DNA of 64,000 nucleotides from Hyphomicrobiales bacterium (GCA_900489925.1 UEHQ01000034.1:1-64000); one strand, 5' to 3'. Positions 7,886 to 18,643 are shown, counted from the stretch's first letter. The notes: generated from the letters alone by a model not told the origin. Made by a program: numbers and translations.

Positions 7886-9412
7886 ATGGACGGTACAATA
7901 AAACCGGATGTTGTGATCGTCGGTTCAGGCGTTGGCGGTGGCGCAGTGGCCCGGCAGCTGGCGGGATCGGGTGCGAAGGTGCTGATCCTCGAGCGCGGCG
8001 ATTTTCTGCCGAACGAGCCGGAGAATTCGGACGCGGAGGCGGTTTTCGTTCAAGCGCGGTACCGAACACGTGAAGAGTATCAGGATGAGTCAGGACGTCG
8101 TTATCGTCCCGGCCAATACTATTATGTCGGTGGGCACACGAAGTTCTACGGCACGGCGATGTTCCGCTTTCGCGAGAGCGATTTTCGTGATGTTGCCCAT
8201 GAAGACGGAACCTCGCCCGCCTGGCCGTTCTCCTATGCTGAGCTCGAACCCTGGTATGACGCTGCCGAGCGGCTTTTCGGCGTACATGGACAGGCCGGGG
8301 AGGACCCCGCGGAGCCGCCACGTTCGGCCGGATATGCCCACGCCGCGGTTCCACACGAACCCATCATCGCCGATATGGTTGACCGGCTGAAGGGCCAGGG
8401 GCTTCGCCCGTTCTCCATGCCGTCGGCTGTCGATTTCGGACCGGGCGGGAGCTGTCGCCGCTGCGGCACCTGCGATGCCTTTGCCTGTCGATATGGCGCG
8501 AAAGGCGACGGCGAGACGCGGCTGATCCGCCCGATACTTGCCCATCCCGACGTCACCTTGTGGACCAACGCGCAGGTCACGCGGCTCATTCCGGCATCGG
8601 ATGGACGCATCACCGCGGTGGAGGTGGTTAGGGACGGGCAGACGCTACGCGTCGAGGCGCCGCTTTTCGTGCTGAGCGCCGGCGCCATCAATTCGGCGCT
8701 GGTGTTGCTGCGCTCGGCAAGCGAGAGCAACCCCGAAGGCCTTGCCAATCGCTCGGGCGTCGTTGGCCGCTACCTGATGAACCATCATCTCACGGGTTTG
8801 ATGGGGCTGATGCCGTTTCGGGTGAATGATACGAAATTCCCCAAGACGCTGTCAGTGAACGATTTCTACCACGGCCTGCCTGGAGACGCTGCCGCACGGG
8901 GCAACATGCAGATGCTCGGCAATATCCAGGGGCCGATGATCCGTTCGACCTACTCTTGGATGCCGCGCGCCCTGGCAAACCTTCTGGGGCGCCACAGTGT
9001 CGATTGGCTCTGCATGTCAGAGGATCTGCCACGGGCCGAAAGCCGGGTGCGGCTGCTCCGGGGCGACCGGGTCGAGATTGCCTATCATCCGGGCGATGTC
9101 GCAGCCCATGACCGGTTCGTGCGCCACGTCCGCGCACAACTTCGAAACATATTTCCGGTAGTCCTGCGCCATTCCTTCGGCATTGAGGCGCCGTCGCATC
9201 AATGCGGCACGGTGCGCATGGGCGACGACCCGGCGCGCTCCGCGCTTGATGCGCTCTGTCAGTCGCACGACCACCGCAACCTCTACGTCGTCGATGCGAG
9301 TTTCTTCCCATCGTCTGCTGCTCTCAACCCGGCGCTGACCGTTTGCGCGCAGGCGCTTCGCGTCGGTGCCCACCTGCGCGACGCCTGGCGCAACGGCACG
9401 TTCGCCGCCTGA
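7886..9412 (+). CDS. GMC-family FAD oxidoreductase
   Basis: 508 residues, a choline/glucose dehydrogenase-like flavoenzyme. The N-terminal FAD motif is VVIVGSGVGGGAVARQL. The C-terminal GMC signature has HQCGTVRMGDD, VVDASFFPSS and NPALTVCAQALRVG; the His of HQCGT is at the usual catalytic place. A CRRCGTCDAFACRYGAK cluster around residues 190-208 is typical of one GMC subgroup. No secretion signal is evident. It is followed 17 bp later by the shikimate-dehydrogenase paralogue and is divergent from the AraC gene. It probably oxidises a sugar or polyol hydroxyl; the substrate is unknown. Confidence 0.85.
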   Translation: MDGTIKPDVVIVGSGVGGGAVARQLAGSGAKVLILERGDFLPNEPENSDAEAVFVQARYRTREEYQDESGRRYRPGQYYYVGGHTKFYGTAMFRFRESDFRDVAHEDGTSPAWPFSYAELEPWYDAAERLFGVHGQAGEDPAEPPRSAGYAHAAVPHEPIIADMVDRLKGQGLRPFSMPSAVDFGPGGSCRRCGTCDAFACRYGAKGDGETRLIRPILAHPDVTLWTNAQVTRLIPASDGRITAVEVVRDGQTLRVEAPLFVLSAGAINSALVLLRSASESNPEGLANRSGVVGRYLMNHHLTGLMGLMPFRVNDTKFPKTLSVNDFYHGLPGDAAARGNMQMLGNIQGPMIRSTYSWMPRALANLLGRHSVDWLCMSEDLPRAESRVRLLRGDRVEIAYHPGDVAAHDRFVRHVRAQLRNIFPVVLRHSFGIEAPSHQCGTVRMGDDPARSALDALCQSHDHRNLYVVDASFFPSSAALNPALTVCAQALRVGAHLRDAWRNGTFAA

Positions 9413-9429
9413 TCCTGAAGGAGAAGCTT

Positions 9430-10278
9430 ATGGCCCATGATTTCCTGTCACCGCTCACCGGTTCCTTCGCCATGCCCGCAGCGGAAAATCCGACCGTTGC
9501 CATGATCGAGGCGGCCTATCGCCATCACGGTCTCAATTGGCGCTACCTCAATTGCGAAGTGGCCCCCGAAGGCCTCGGCGATGCTGTGCGCGGCGCGCGT
9601 GCCATGGGCTGGAAAGGCTTCAATTGCTCGATCCCGCACAAGGTTGCGGTGATCGACCATCTCGATGGCCTCGGTGAATCCGCTCGCATCATCGGTGCGG
9701 TCAACACGGTTGTTCGGCATGGCGAACGGCTGATCGGCGAAAACACCGACGGAAAAGGCTTCGTTACCGCGCTGCGACAGGTTGCCGACCCGACCGGCAA
9801 GCGCGTCGTGCTGCTTGGCGCAGGCGGTGCCGCACGGGCGGTCGGCGTCGAGATGGCGCTTGCCGGTGCTTCCGAGATCACCGTGGTCAATCGTGATCCT
9901 GCCCGCGGCGAAGCGGTTGCCGGCATTATCGATAGCCAGACCCCGGCCAAGGGGCGGTACCAGCGATGGGAAAGCCGGTATCGCCTGCCGGAGGGAACCG
10001 ACATCGTCATCAACGCCACTTCGGTCGGGCTCTTCCCCGACGTGACGGGCATTCCCGACATTGATTTCGACAGCCTTCGACCAGACATGATCGTTGCTGA
10101 CGGCATTCCCAATCCACCGCTGACCCCCTTCTTGAAAGCCGCCCAGGCGAGGGGATGCCGGACAGCCGATGGTCTCGGCATGCTGGTCAACCAGGGCATC
10201 ATCGCCATCCGCTATTGGACCGGCATCGACGCCGACGGCGATGTGATGCGCCGGACGCTGCTCGATCTCGGGCTTTAG
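9430..10278 (+). CDS. Shikimate/quinate dehydrogenase family protein (AroE paralogue)
   Basis: 282 residues, a normal AroE length. Visible are the catalytic lysine region FNCSIPHKVAVIDHL, the substrate motif ENTDGKGF, the NAD(P) loop LLGAGGAARAVG, INATSVGL, and the end motif MLVNQGIIAIRYWTG, where housekeeping AroE usually has QA. ATG 9430 has AAGGAG 7 bases upstream. Pairing with a GMC oxidoreductase under an AraC regulator suggests a catabolic rather than biosynthetic role, perhaps on quinate, shikimate or a cyclic polyol; this is inferred from context. Confidence 0.85.
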   Translation: MAHDFLSPLTGSFAMPAAENPTVAMIEAAYRHHGLNWRYLNCEVAPEGLGDAVRGARAMGWKGFNCSIPHKVAVIDHLDGLGESARIIGAVNTVVRHGERLIGENTDGKGFVTALRQVADPTGKRVVLLGAGGAARAVGVEMALAGASEITVVNRDPARGEAVAGIIDSQTPAKGRYQRWESRYRLPEGTDIVINATSVGLFPDVTGIPDIDFDSLRPDMIVADGIPNPPLTPFLKAAQARGCRTADGLGMLVNQGIIAIRYWTGIDADGDVMRRTLLDLGL

Positions 10279-10288
10279 GGAGACGCGT

Positions 10289-10303
10289 GATGCTTCAAGC
10301 ATC
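10289..10303. terminator. Short hairpin between convergent genes
   Basis: GATGCTT and AAGCATC form a 7-bp stem around one base; flanking GGGA and TCCC can extend it with a bulge. It lies between the AroE paralogue (+) and the GMC gene at 10321 (-). Confidence 0.4.
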
Positions 10304-10320
10304 TCCCTGATGGCTCGGTC

Positions 10321-11979
10321 CTACTCGGCTTCGTTGCGGTAGCGGGCAGCCAGCTTGCGGCAGGCGCGTAGCGTCAGCGCCATGACGGTCAGCGTTGTGC
10401 CGGCCGTTCCGCCGCCTGGGAAGGCGCTGGCATCGGTGACGAGGAGGTTCGGAACGTCCCAGCTCTGGTTCCAGCTGTTGAGCACGGAATTCTCGCGCGA
10501 CGTGCCCATGCGCGCGCCGCCGCTCTCATGGATGGCGGCGCCCATGCACATGGTCTTCTTGAACCATTTGCGGAACAGGAAGCGGCTGAGAGCGCTTGCC
10601 TCGGGAAAGGCGCCACGGCCCATTTCCTTGAGGCCGAGAGGCGAGCCGATGAAGTCGAGCTTGCCGCCGGCACCCTCGACCATGTCGATCAGCGTCTTCT
10701 CCTGCTTGCGGATCAGGGTGTTCTCCGGCTCGTGCATGACGCAGCGGATGTGCGGGACCGGAATGCCCCAGGCATCCTTGCGGCGGGCATCCAGCGTGAT
10801 GCGGTTGTCGGCGTGCGGCAGCATCATGCCGAAGCCGAAGAAGGCGAGGCTCGCGGCGTCGTTGTCTCCCACCGGCGCGCGTCCGACGCTCCCTTGGTAG
10901 GCGAAATCGCCGCGCGGCGGCTTGCCGTCGACGTTTTCGAAGCGCGGCACGAAGATACCACCCGAGGGATTGTAGAAGGGGTCCTGCGGCGCGGAATCGT
11001 CGTGCGACCAACCCTTGGCGGGCGGGAAGGTGCCGAAGGCGAGGCACGGCAACTGGTCCATGAAATAGCGGCCGAGTGTGCCCGAGCTGTTGCCGAGCCC
11101 GTTCGGGTGCTTTTCCGAGGCAGAGTTCAGGAGCAGGCGAATGCTTTCGATCGGCGAGGCGCAGAGGACGACGTTCTCGGCCCGGACCGTGTGAACGCTG
11201 CCCGTGTTGCGGTCGATGAGCTCGGCGCCGGTCGCGCGACCGGTCTGCGGGTCGGTGGTGATACGGCGGACGATGGAATCGTGACGGATGGTGAGCTTGC
11301 CTGACGCCATCGCCTCGCGCAGCGGGCGCGGCACGCGCTCTGCGTCCGGCGCGATATAGCGCCAGGAAACGACATGCCGTTCCGGGGCCTCGCCCTCGAC
11401 GGTCTTCTTGAACAGTTCTTCCGCTGGCGTCAGCTTGGCGGGACGGGAATAGACGCCGTCGGGCAGCGTCGAGACGTGGTCCTCGTTGCCGTAGAGACCC
11501 AGATGGCATTCCGCCTCGGCATAGAAGGGCGCGAGCTCGTCATAAGAGACGGGCCAATCGACGCCGCGGCCGCTGCGGCTGTTGATCTTGAAGTCGTCAT
11601 CCGTCCAGCGCAGCAGCACGCGGCCGAAGCTGTGCAGGCGTCCGCCGGCCTGGCGGCCGCGGATCCAGAGAAAGGGCTCGCCGCGCGGCGTCGTGTAGGG
11701 GTTCTTGCGGTCGTTGACGAAGAAGCGGCTGAAGCGCTCGGTGAAGAAGGCAGCACGCGCCTGGATCGGCTGACCCTTGATGGTCGCGCGCGCACGCTCC
11801 CAGATGTTGATGGCGCTTGCCGGCGGCTTCTTCTTGGATGGATTGAAATCCTTCTTGCCGATCTCGGGGCCGGCCTCGAGCAGGAGAACCGAGAGGCCGT
11901 TCGCCGTCAGCTCCTTGGCGGCAAAGGACCCGGCTGCGCCGGAGCCGATCACCAGCGCGTCATACACTTTCTCAGACAT
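10321..11979 (-). CDS. GMC-family FAD oxidoreductase
   Basis: 552 residues. The FAD motif DALVIGSGAAGSFAAKEL is at the N-terminus. The C-terminal half carries IHESGGARMG, then VTDASAFPGGGTAGTTLTVMALTLRA, the GMC signature with its His. The length and motifs resemble bacterial glucoside 3-dehydrogenase large subunits, but no small-subunit gene is adjacent. It is the last gene of a six-gene operon (isomerase, binding protein, two permeases, ATPase, this gene) probably controlled by the LacI protein at 17445. I prefer ATG 11979 to the TTG at 11988, which has almost no room for a ribosome site. Confidence 0.84.
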   Translation of the reverse strand: MSEKVYDALVIGSGAAGSFAAKELTANGLSVLLLEAGPEIGKKDFNPSKKKPPASAINIWERARATIKGQPIQARAAFFTERFSRFFVNDRKNPYTTPRGEPFLWIRGRQAGGRLHSFGRVLLRWTDDDFKINSRSGRGVDWPVSYDELAPFYAEAECHLGLYGNEDHVSTLPDGVYSRPAKLTPAEELFKKTVEGEAPERHVVSWRYIAPDAERVPRPLREAMASGKLTIRHDSIVRRITTDPQTGRATGAELIDRNTGSVHTVRAENVVLCASPIESIRLLLNSASEKHPNGLGNSSGTLGRYFMDQLPCLAFGTFPPAKGWSHDDSAPQDPFYNPSGGIFVPRFENVDGKPPRGDFAYQGSVGRAPVGDNDAASLAFFGFGMMLPHADNRITLDARRKDAWGIPVPHIRCVMHEPENTLIRKQEKTLIDMVEGAGGKLDFIGSPLGLKEMGRGAFPEASALSRFLFRKWFKKTMCMGAAIHESGGARMGTSRENSVLNSWNQSWDVPNLLVTDASAFPGGGTAGTTLTVMALTLRACRKLAARYRNEAE

Positions 11980-12046
11980 GTCGTTCAAAACCTGACTTCA
12001 TCGATGAAATGGAGGCGCGGCCCGTGAATGGGCCGCGAAGATGGGC

Positions 12047-13126
<1,080 letters not shown>

Positions 13127-13132
13127 TCAGCG

Positions 13133-14014
13133 TTACCCCTTGACGGCGCCGGCCGCGATCCCGCGGACGAACCAGCGTCCGGACAGGAAATAGATGGCAA
13201 GCGGAATGATGGCGGTGAGGATGGTAGCCGCCATGTTGACGTTGTAGTTGCGCTCGCCCATCGTCGTGTTGACGATGTTGTTGAGCTGTACGGTCATCGG
13301 AAGATTGTCGCGTCCGGCGAAGACCACGCCCAGCAGGAAGTCGTTCCAGATGCCGGTGAACTGGAACATAGAGGCGACGACGATCATCGGAAGCGCCATC
13401 GGCAGCATGATCTCGATGAAGATCCGCCAGAAGCCGGCGCCATCGACGCGCGCCGCCTTGAAGAGCTCTTCCGGGATCGTCACGAAGTAGTTGCGGAAGA
13501 GCAGCGTCACCAGCGGCAGGCCGAACAGCACGTGCACGAGGATGATGCCGCCGAGGCTGTTGTAGAAGCCCATGACCGCCATGCCGCGCACGAGCGGGTA
13601 GAGGAAGATCTGGTAGGGAACGAGCGCGCCGGCCATCAGCATGCCGAACATCATGCGGCCGCCCTTGGGTCGCCAGAAGGAGAGCGCATAGCCGTTGATC
13701 GCGCCGAAGAAGACGGAGATGGCGACGGCCGGGACGGTGATTTTGATGGAGTTCCAGAAGCCCATGCGCACGCCGCCGCATTCGCTGCCGGCGCAGGCGC
13801 CGGACCAGGCGGTCTTCCATGCGGTGAAATCGAGATGGAGCGGAAGCGCGAAGATCTGGCCGAGCCGGATTTCGTCCATTGTCTTCAGCGATGTGACGAT
13901 CATCACATAGAGCGGCACGGCGAAGAACAGGGCGGCTGAGATCAGGAAGGCATAGAGGCCGACGCGCGCGACGGTGAACTGCGTGGGCTTGGGGCCGCGG
14001 GGATGGGTCGTCAT
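13133..14014 (-). CDS. Sugar ABC transporter permease (MalG type)
   Basis: 293 residues with six predicted membrane helices. The MalG-type cytoplasmic EAA loop reads EELFKAARVDGAGFWRIF. It starts with ATG overlapping the stop of the upstream permease by four bases (ATGA) and ends six bases before the ATPase gene. It forms the channel with the MalF-type subunit at 14011. Confidence 0.93.
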   Translation of the reverse strand: MTTHPRGPKPTQFTVARVGLYAFLISAALFFAVPLYVMIVTSLKTMDEIRLGQIFALPLHLDFTAWKTAWSGACAGSECGGVRMGFWNSIKITVPAVAISVFFGAINGYALSFWRPKGGRMMFGMLMAGALVPYQIFLYPLVRGMAVMGFYNSLGGIILVHVLFGLPLVTLLFRNYFVTIPEELFKAARVDGAGFWRIFIEIMLPMALPMIVVASMFQFTGIWNDFLLGVVFAGRDNLPMTVQLNNIVNTTMGERNYNVNMAATILTAIIPLAIYFLSGRWFVRGIAAGAVKG

Positions 14015-14901
14015 AGCGTACCTGCCTGGCGCCGGGCGCGGATGTGTTGAGCGTAGCGGAACGGCGCGATGATGATCAGGACGGTCAACAGCAGAACGGT
14101 GGCCGCAGCCGTTGCGAGGCCGAGGTTCTGGCGCTGGAACAGGTTGTCCATGATGAACTTCGCCGGCACCTCGGTGGCCGATCCCGGCCCGCCATTGGTG
14201 AGTGCGACGACGATATCGTAGGTCTTGATGACACCCATCGACAGCAGCGTGCCGGCGGCGGCGAAGGCCGGCGTCATCTGCGGCAGGATGATGGACACGT
14301 AGGTCCGCCACACCGGAATGCCGTCGATGCGCGCCGCGCGCCATTGCTCGCCGTCGATCCCGCGCATGCCGGCAAGAACGAGGATCATCACCAGGCCGGC
14401 GCCCTGCCACAGGGCCGCGATGACCACGGCATAGATCGCGAGGTCGCGGTTGATGATCCAGTCGAAGGTGAAGCTTTCCCAGCCGAGCGCGCGCACGCTG
14501 GCCTGGACGCCGAGCGTCGGGTTCATCATCCACTGCCAGATCAGGCCGGTGACGACGAAGGACATGGCGTAGGGGTAGAGAAAGATCGTGCGGAAGGCGC
14601 TTTCGAAGCGCACCTTGCGATCAAGGGCTGCGGCGAGAAGGAAGCCGAGAAACAGGCAGCCGAAGACGTAAAGAATGCCGAAGATGATCAGGTTCTGGAA
14701 GGAGATCAGCCATTTCGCCGTCGCGAACAGCTTGGAATACTGCTCCAGGCCGACGAAGTTCCAGGACGGGAACAGCTTCGAATTGGTGAAGGATAGGGTC
14801 ACCGACCAGACCATGGTGCCGAGATAGACGACGACCACCGCCGCCCAGGTTGGGATCAGGGCGATGAGCGCCGCCTTAGAGCGGTTTTGCTTCCGTTTCA
14901 T
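14011..14901 (-). CDS. Sugar ABC transporter permease (MalF type)
   Basis: 296 residues with several hydrophobic helices starting at ALIALIPTWAAVVVVYLG. The EAA loop is GEQWRAARIDGIPVWRTY and the partner motif ALTNGGPGSATE follows, typical of MalF/UgpA subunits of glucose-like importers. It lies 73 bp downstream of the binding protein and overlaps the next permease. Confidence 0.93.
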   Translation of the reverse strand: MKRKQNRSKAALIALIPTWAAVVVVYLGTMVWSVTLSFTNSKLFPSWNFVGLEQYSKLFATAKWLISFQNLIIFGILYVFGCLFLGFLLAAALDRKVRFESAFRTIFLYPYAMSFVVTGLIWQWMMNPTLGVQASVRALGWESFTFDWIINRDLAIYAVVIAALWQGAGLVMILVLAGMRGIDGEQWRAARIDGIPVWRTYVSIILPQMTPAFAAAGTLLSMGVIKTYDIVVALTNGGPGSATEVPAKFIMDNLFQRQNLGLATAAATVLLLTVLIIIAPFRYAQHIRARRQAGTL

Positions 14902-14974
14902 CAGAGCGTCTTTGCGAAATGGCTTCGAAGACCGCCCGCGCCGGTGGTGCGACGCAGGCGGCAGGTGTCCGGTC

Positions 14975-16204
14975 TTATTCGAAGATCGCCGCGAACTGCG
15001 CGGCCGATGCGTCGATGTCAGCGGACGGATTTGCCCAGAACTCGCCGATGAAATCGGTCAGAGTGCCAACTTGTTCCGGTGTCGTGGTGATGGCATGCTC
15101 CGGGACGATCTTGCCGTCCGCCAGGAAGGCCATGCCCTTCTGGGCGCAAACGTCGAATTTGGATTTGTCGACATCGGTGCGCACGGGGATCGAGCCCTTG
15201 TTGAGGGAGAAGTCGACCTGCACGGCAGGATCCATGACCACTTCGGCCAGCAGCTTTTGTGCGGCATCCTGGTTCGGATCCTTGGTCTTCATGTAGCCGA
15301 GCGCGTCGGAGATGTAGATGAGGCCAGGAGAGGCGGGTGAGATGGCGCAGCCGAAGTCCTTGTCGGCAACCTTGCCGGCGGCGGTGAACTCGCCCTTGGC
15401 CCAGTCACCCATGAACTGTACGCCGGCCTTGCCGGTGATGACCATGGCGGTCGCGTCGTTCCAGTTGCGACCGGGGGAACCTTCGTCAACGTAGCTGCGC
15501 AGCTTGCCGAAGATCTCGAGCGACTTCTTGACGCCGTCGGAGGTCAGGGCTGCCTGATCCTTGTCGGCGTAGATCTTCATGAAGCCGTTCATGCCGACCT
15601 GCGACAGGAGCACCATGTTGAAGACCTTGACTTCCTGCCATGCCTGGCCGCCCCAGGCGATCGGTGTCAGGCCGGCGGCCTTCAGCTTGTCCATGTCGGC
15701 GAAGAAGGCGTCCCAATCCTTGGGCTCTTCGGTAATGCCGGCCTTGGCGAAGGCGTCCTTGGAGTAGAACATCCAGCTTTCGCCGTGAATGCCTGTCGGC
15801 GTCAGGTAGACCTTGCCGTCGTAGGAGATGTAGTCGTAGAGGGCCTTCGGAAGGACGTCCTTCCACTTGCCGGCGGCAGCCACCTCGTCGATCGGGTTCA
15901 TCAGGCCCTGTTCGATAAACTCTGCCGGGTCCTTACCGACCACGACCTGCTTTGCCGTCGGCGGGTCGCCGGCGACGAGGCGGTTCTGGAAGGCGGCATT
16001 GGCGTTTTCGAAGCCGGCCACGGTGGAACTTTCCCACACGCCGCCGCGCTTTTCGAATTCCTTCTTGATCGCGTCGACGGCGCGGCCTTCGCCGCCCGAG
16101 GTCCAGGAGGTGAAGACCTCGGCCTTCAGTTTGTCATCGGCCTGGGCGAGGCCGACGGCGCCGAGCAGGATGGTGCCGGCGAGCAGGATTGTCATTCTCT
16201 TCAT
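14975..16204 (-). CDS. Sugar ABC transporter substrate-binding protein
   Basis: 409 residues with a signal peptide (MKRMTILLAGTILLGAVG, cleavage after AQA). It has the family 1 binding-protein build: EVFTSWTSGGEGRAVDAI at the N-terminus, WMFYSKDAFAKAGI, and a late KGSIPVR. General similarity is to glucose-binding proteins of CUT1 importers. GAGGTGG precedes ATG 16204. Second gene of the LacI-controlled operon. Confidence 0.92.
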   Translation of the reverse strand: MKRMTILLAGTILLGAVGLAQADDKLKAEVFTSWTSGGEGRAVDAIKKEFEKRGGVWESSTVAGFENANAAFQNRLVAGDPPTAKQVVVGKDPAEFIEQGLMNPIDEVAAAGKWKDVLPKALYDYISYDGKVYLTPTGIHGESWMFYSKDAFAKAGITEEPKDWDAFFADMDKLKAAGLTPIAWGGQAWQEVKVFNMVLLSQVGMNGFMKIYADKDQAALTSDGVKKSLEIFGKLRSYVDEGSPGRNWNDATAMVITGKAGVQFMGDWAKGEFTAAGKVADKDFGCAISPASPGLIYISDALGYMKTKDPNQDAAQKLLAEVVMDPAVQVDFSLNKGSIPVRTDVDKSKFDVCAQKGMAFLADGKIVPEHAITTTPEQVGTLTDFIGEFWANPSADIDASAAQFAAIFE

Positions 16205-16256
16205 GGTTCCACCTCTTCATGGGCCCTCTTTGCGGGGCCGTTGGTTACAGGTTCGG

Positions 16257-17210
16257 TTAGCGATAGATCGGCAGTAGCGATTGCCGCACGAGGGTCAGGC
16301 CATTGGCGATATCGCCAACGGGATCGGGAGCGGCGTCGAGCTCGAGGATCGCCCAGCCGCTGAACTGGCGGTCGCGAAGCAGTCGGATCCAGGCCGGCCA
16401 ATCGACGCGACCAAGGCCGAAGCCGCAGAAATAGGGGCGATGACGCTCGTGGATATCTTTGCCGATCGGCGTGTCTACAGGCATCCTGCCGATCGCGTCC
16501 TTCCAGTGTGCGATGACCATGCGCTCGTGGTGGCGGTCGACCAACTGGATCGGATCGGAGCCTTCGAGAATGATATGGGCCGTATCCGGGCACATGTGGA
16601 CGTAGGTCGGGTCAGTGAGCAGCATCAGCAGGTCGACGTCGCGCGCAGCGGCGAAGATCGAGTGCGCTTCCGTATGAACCGCGAGCTTGACGCCCTTCTT
16701 GTAGAGGATCGCGCCCAAGCGGTTGAGGAAATCGGCGATGATCCTGGCCTGCTCGAAATCGCGGAAGCGAACAGGTTCGGCGCCCGGCGTCTGGCGCATC
16801 GGCGCGCCGATTACCATCACATCGCCGCCGCAGGCCTTGATGAAGTCGGCGTAAAGTTCAGCTTTGGCGATGATGGCGTCCTGTGCCGCCGCCTCGGTGA
16901 AGTCGCCCGATGCTTCCAGTTCCGCGAAGAAGCCGGATGCGAGCTGCAGGCCGCGCTTGGATAGTTCGGCGGCGAAACCTTCGACCGAGCCGTAGGTCTT
17001 GATGGCGTCCTGCCAGTTGAAGGGCGAGAAGGTCAGTTCGACGCCGGTGACGCCCGAGGCCTGGATACTGTCGAGGATCTTGTCCCAGAACTTGCGTGGC
17101 TCGGCCTTCGCATAGTCGACAATCGCATCATAGCTGTCGACGCCCCAGAATCCCGGGTGAAAGAAGGTCACAAGGTCTACCCCGAAACGCAAATTCTCTG
17201 TCGCAGCCAC
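16257..17210 (-). CDS. Sugar-phosphate isomerase/epimerase family TIM-barrel protein
   Basis: 317 residues, a xylose-isomerase-like/AP-endonuclease-2 fold. Candidate metal ligands are in VTGVELTFSPFNW, KLAVHTEAHS, MCPDTAHI, VIAHWKD and WAILELDAAP, in the order expected for inosose dehydratase and ketose epimerases. GTG 17210 has GGAGGAG 8 bases upstream; the longer ATG form at 17249 would place that site inside the gene. It is the first gene of the importer operon, divergent from lacI, so it probably acts on the imported sugar or its 3-keto product. Confidence 0.8.
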   Translation of the reverse strand: MAATENLRFGVDLVTFFHPGFWGVDSYDAIVDYAKAEPRKFWDKILDSIQASGVTGVELTFSPFNWQDAIKTYGSVEGFAAELSKRGLQLASGFFAELEASGDFTEAAAQDAIIAKAELYADFIKACGGDVMVIGAPMRQTPGAEPVRFRDFEQARIIADFLNRLGAILYKKGVKLAVHTEAHSIFAAARDVDLLMLLTDPTYVHMCPDTAHIILEGSDPIQLVDRHHERMVIAHWKDAIGRMPVDTPIGKDIHERHRPYFCGFGLGRVDWPAWIRLLRDRQFSGWAILELDAAPDPVGDIANGLTLVRQSLLPIYR

Positions 17211-17301
17211 TGTCCGATCTCCTCCGGTCAAGCATGAGTCATCCGTCACGAATGTGTTTTCGCGCTGGAGTTTTATTTAGCGAATTCAATATATTGGTGC
17301 T

Positions 17302-17317
17302 TGGCAATCGATTGCCA
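17302..17317. promoter_or_regulatory. LacI-family operator, perfect 16-bp palindrome
   Basis: TGGCAATCGATTGCCA is a perfect palindrome with a central CG, as is typical for LacI/PurR-family operators. It lies in the divergent region between the isomerase operon and the lacI-type gene. Confidence 0.85.
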
Positions 17318-17370
17318 TGGCGCGATATTAGTCAGGCCGATAAAATATGCAACGGTTTTTTGCGAGTTTT

Positions 17371-17386
17371 TGGCAATCGTTTGCTA
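17371..17386. promoter_or_regulatory. Second LacI-family operator
   Basis: TGGCAATCGTTTGCTA matches the 17302 site at 14 of 16 positions. Its centre is 69 bp from the first and 59 bp before the regulator gene's start codon, so the regulator may control itself and could loop between the two sites. Confidence 0.78.
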
Positions 17387-17444
17387 TAACGGGATTCGGG
17401 AGAAGCGACAGGTTTTGCCTGCGCTGGGCTAAGTGGATGGATCC

Positions 17445-18569
17445 ATGAAGAAAATCGACGACAATCCACCTGTGGAGGGATCGTCCGCCTTGATGGCTGA
17501 CGTGGCGCGTCTTGCTGGCGTCGCGACCTCGACGGTCAGTCGCGCATTGGCAAACCCCGGGCGGGTCAACGAGAAGACACGGGCAAGAATTGCCGCCGCC
17601 GCCGAGCAGCTTGGCTACACGCCCAATGCCGCGGCCCGCAATCTTCGGGTCGGCAAGTCCAACGTGATCATGATCATCTTGCCCGGCTCGCTGCACTATG
17701 GCGCCTCGCAGATCATTCCGCAGGTTCTCGATGCGGTGAACCGCACGCTCATTCGCAACGGCTATAACCTGATGATCGCCAACCTCGACCGAGACGAGAG
17801 TTCGGAGCGGCACATCCTCGATCTCGCCTTCGGCGGAACGGTGAGGGGCGCGCTCATCCTGTCATCACAGTTGCCGGTGGTTGCCAACAGATCGCTTGCG
17901 GAGGCCGGTCTGCCAATCGTGTCTTTGCTGCTCGACATGAGCGATACGGCGGTGCCGAGCATCGTCACCAATGATCGGCAGGCTGTGAGAGAGGTTGCGC
18001 GGGAGTTGCTGGCGCTCGGACACCGCCGGTTCTTCTACATTGCCGGTCCGACGGGAAATTACCATGACATCGAACGCTACGCCGGTCTGGTTGAGGCCTT
18101 GCAGGAAGCGGGCTTGTCGGAAGAGTATGTAACCCGCTCCGGCGGCGAACTATCGTTCCAGTTCGGCTTCGAAACGGGCCTGCGGGCCGCCGAGGAGTTT
18201 TCAACCCTTACGGAAAAGCCCACTGCCGTGGTCGCGACGAGCGACGACATGGCGATCTCCTTCATGAGCAGGGTGCAGAAGATGGGCTGGCGCGTGCCTG
18301 AAGACCTGTCGATCGTGTCCTTCGACGGATCGCCGGTCTGCGAATATTGCGCGCCGCCACTCTCCACGATCGAGCAACCGATGGAAGCGCTGGGCGAGAC
18401 CGCGGCAGAGCTGTTGATCCGGTGGATGGCGGACATTGAACGCCCTGAGGAAAGCCGCATCGTGATCCCCAGCCGGATCATTCGTCGCGAAAGCATCTCG
18501 CAAGCACTAGGCGCAACCGCTTCGGAGGAGAAAGCGCGCGACCGAGCCGAGGATAATCTCGCTCGGTAG
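17445..18569 (+). CDS. LacI-family transcriptional repressor
   Basis: 374 residues. The N-terminal helix-turn-helix and hinge read MADVARLAGVATSTVSRAL followed by LGYTPNAAARNLRVGKS. A periplasmic-binding-protein-like effector domain follows, with VVATSDDMAISFM and IVSFDGSPVCEY. GTG 17433 is an alternative start giving four extra residues. It is divergent from the six-gene sugar operon, with two operators between them. The inducer is probably the imported sugar or a derivative. Confidence 0.92.
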   Translation: MKKIDDNPPVEGSSALMADVARLAGVATSTVSRALANPGRVNEKTRARIAAAAEQLGYTPNAAARNLRVGKSNVIMIILPGSLHYGASQIIPQVLDAVNRTLIRNGYNLMIANLDRDESSERHILDLAFGGTVRGALILSSQLPVVANRSLAEAGLPIVSLLLDMSDTAVPSIVTNDRQAVREVARELLALGHRRFFYIAGPTGNYHDIERYAGLVEALQEAGLSEEYVTRSGGELSFQFGFETGLRAAEEFSTLTEKPTAVVATSDDMAISFMSRVQKMGWRVPEDLSIVSFDGSPVCEYCAPPLSTIEQPMEALGETAAELLIRWMADIERPEESRIVIPSRIIRRESISQALGATASEEKARDRAEDNLAR

Positions 18570-18643
18570 ATCTCGAGCCCAGTCGCGATGAACGGTGCGC
18601 AATACTGTGGCGGGATCGGTCTTCAACGAACCGCCTCAAGCGT

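Noticed and set aside
10321..11979. Glucoside 3-dehydrogenase large subunit
   Set aside because: The sequence would allow it, but no small-subunit gene or cytochrome partner is adjacent, so I kept the general GMC name.
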